Shown here in pieces: positions 63,405 through 64,000 of a stretch of DNA of 64,000 nucleotides (positions are counted from its first letter, which is position 1; each line of letters opens with the position of its first letter). Under the pieces are notes generated by a model. It saw only the letters and a list, made by a program, of their open reading frames with translations. It did not search any database and was not told the origin of the DNA. Made by a program: the position numbers and the translations under genes. Source of the stretch: Gluconacetobacter azotocaptans (GTDB taxonomy: Bacteria > Pseudomonadota > Alphaproteobacteria > Acetobacterales > Acetobacteraceae); assembly GCF_014174355.1 (NCBI RefSeq), contig NZ_JABEQF010000001.1, positions 1-64,000 on the forward strand. Reading direction: 5' to 3'.

Positions 63405-64000
63405 GAAAACCTCCCCTGCCACCACCACGCCCTTGAGACCTGCCTCCACCGCCCTGACGCTGAAAATTGGCCGATTGCCGACTTTGCGCGCCGCGTTGAC
63501 TGAAAGCACCAGTCCGGCCACCATCACCAACGCCACCAAACGCGCCAGAACGCTGAAAGCCGCCACTTTGCGGTTGAAAGCGCTGCCCGCCCGCTCCTTG
63601 CCCACGTGCAGCGCCGTTGGGACGTCCCTGAAAACTGGGCTGCGGACGACTGCCGGGGTTCAGGTTTGGCCGGTTGGCCGGGGTGGAGCTTCTGGGATGC
63701 TGCGGCGTGGGCCTGTTAACGAGGTTACCGGCCACCGGGACACTCCGCCGGCCGATTGAGTTGGTTGGCAGCCCCGTGCTGCGAACCGGCCGGCCCACGG
63801 GTCCACCGGCGGGTCTTTGCAGGTTGGTCGGCCGTTGACCGCCAGTCCGGTTCCAACTGGGGCTCCACGTGCCGGAGGTCACATGCTGCCGGTTCGTATT
63901 GATGTTATTGTAGCGACTGGCGTTCACATTGACGTTGCCATGGTTCCAGTTCGGACTCGACCACCCCCAAAGCGAAGAGCTGATGGCTACCCCTGTTCCG
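63391..64000 (-). CDS. DUF3300 protein, 5' end beyond the window
   Basis: The minus-strand frame is open from the window edge. Its residues WGWSSPNWNHGNVNVNASRY and NNINTNRQ are the DUF3300 C-terminal motif; a Gly/Arg/Gln-rich low-complexity tail follows (GGGGRSQGRGGGRGGFHGRR). The start lies past base 64,000. The first complete ATG at 63927 is internal. Confidence 0.8.
   Translation of the reverse strand, partial: GTGVAISSSLWGWSSPNWNHGNVNVNASRYNNINTNRQHVTSGTWSPSWNRTGGQRPTNLQRPAGGPVGRPVRSTGLPTNSIGRRSVPVAGNLVNRPTPQHPRSSTPANRPNLNPGSRPQPSFQGRPNGAARGQGAGGQRFQPQSGGFQRSGAFGGVGDGGRTGAFSQRGAQSRQSANFQRQGGGGRSQGRGGGRGGFHGRR

Overview
The window is GC-rich alphaproteobacterial DNA. The oxygen-dependent cobalamin pathway (CobG, CobF, CobN), CbtAB cobalt uptake, the MucR/Ros regulator and the efflux genes suggest Acetobacteraceae (Gluconacetobacter/Komagataeibacter-like). 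That placement is inferred from gene content only.

Bases 1 to about 14,050 are accessory, plasmid- or island-derived DNA. They hold an internally deleted IS5-family element, a lone ParA-like ATPase, a catalytically incomplete serine-recombinase-like HTH protein, a family of tiny proteins with matching ends, MucR and HU regulators flanking a striking 45-base palindrome, and a decayed plasmid-type acetyltransferase. A two-gene minus-strand unit follows: a PD-(D/E)XK-nuclease-like protein plus an HTH protein resembling the RHE_PE00001 family, with a repeated 19-base motif at its promoter. Next come a wrecked chrB, a DUF1259 gene, a short IucA/IucC-like siderophore-synthetase relative, a mer operon without merA or merP, a relaxase 3' remnant and a parDE pair whose antitoxin has lost its N-terminus.

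Bases 14,100 to 31,900 are a redox/regulator region: several pairs of a LysR, HxlR or GntR regulator next to an oxidoreductase (zinc-type ADH, aldo-keto reductase, SDR, NAD(P)H:quinone oxidoreductase), a tri-heme cytochrome c peroxidase, and scattered decay (SnoaL-like gene with one stop, a LysR-MFS chimera, an IS3 remnant). Bases 32,100 to 37,400 carry a tripartite drug-efflux operon (DHA2 MFS, small membrane protein, HlyD adaptor, NodT outer-membrane factor) ending in a pirin-like gene, then a nitroreductase.

Bases 38,470 to 58,790 are the cobalamin locus. One B12 riboswitch precedes cbtB-cbtA. A second, on the minus strand, leads a 16-gene run (DUF1636-cobW-cobN-G-H-I-J-L-E-M-B-A-F-D-CWC-phosphatase-like) in which most neighbours overlap by 1 to 4 bases. 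cobK sits on the opposite strand exactly between cobJ and cobL, so a full-length transcript would be antisense to it. cobO-cobQ run outward on the plus strand and cbiB is nearby. Nucleotide-loop and chelatase-partner genes (cobS/T, cobP, cobU, cobV) are not in the window.

Bases 59,300 to 64,000 hold an outer-membrane protein of the phenol-degradation-pathway type, a Tat-exported HAD-like phosphatase, and an overlapping DUF3300/DUF2950 pair cut by the window edge. No rRNA, tRNA or CRISPR array was recognised.
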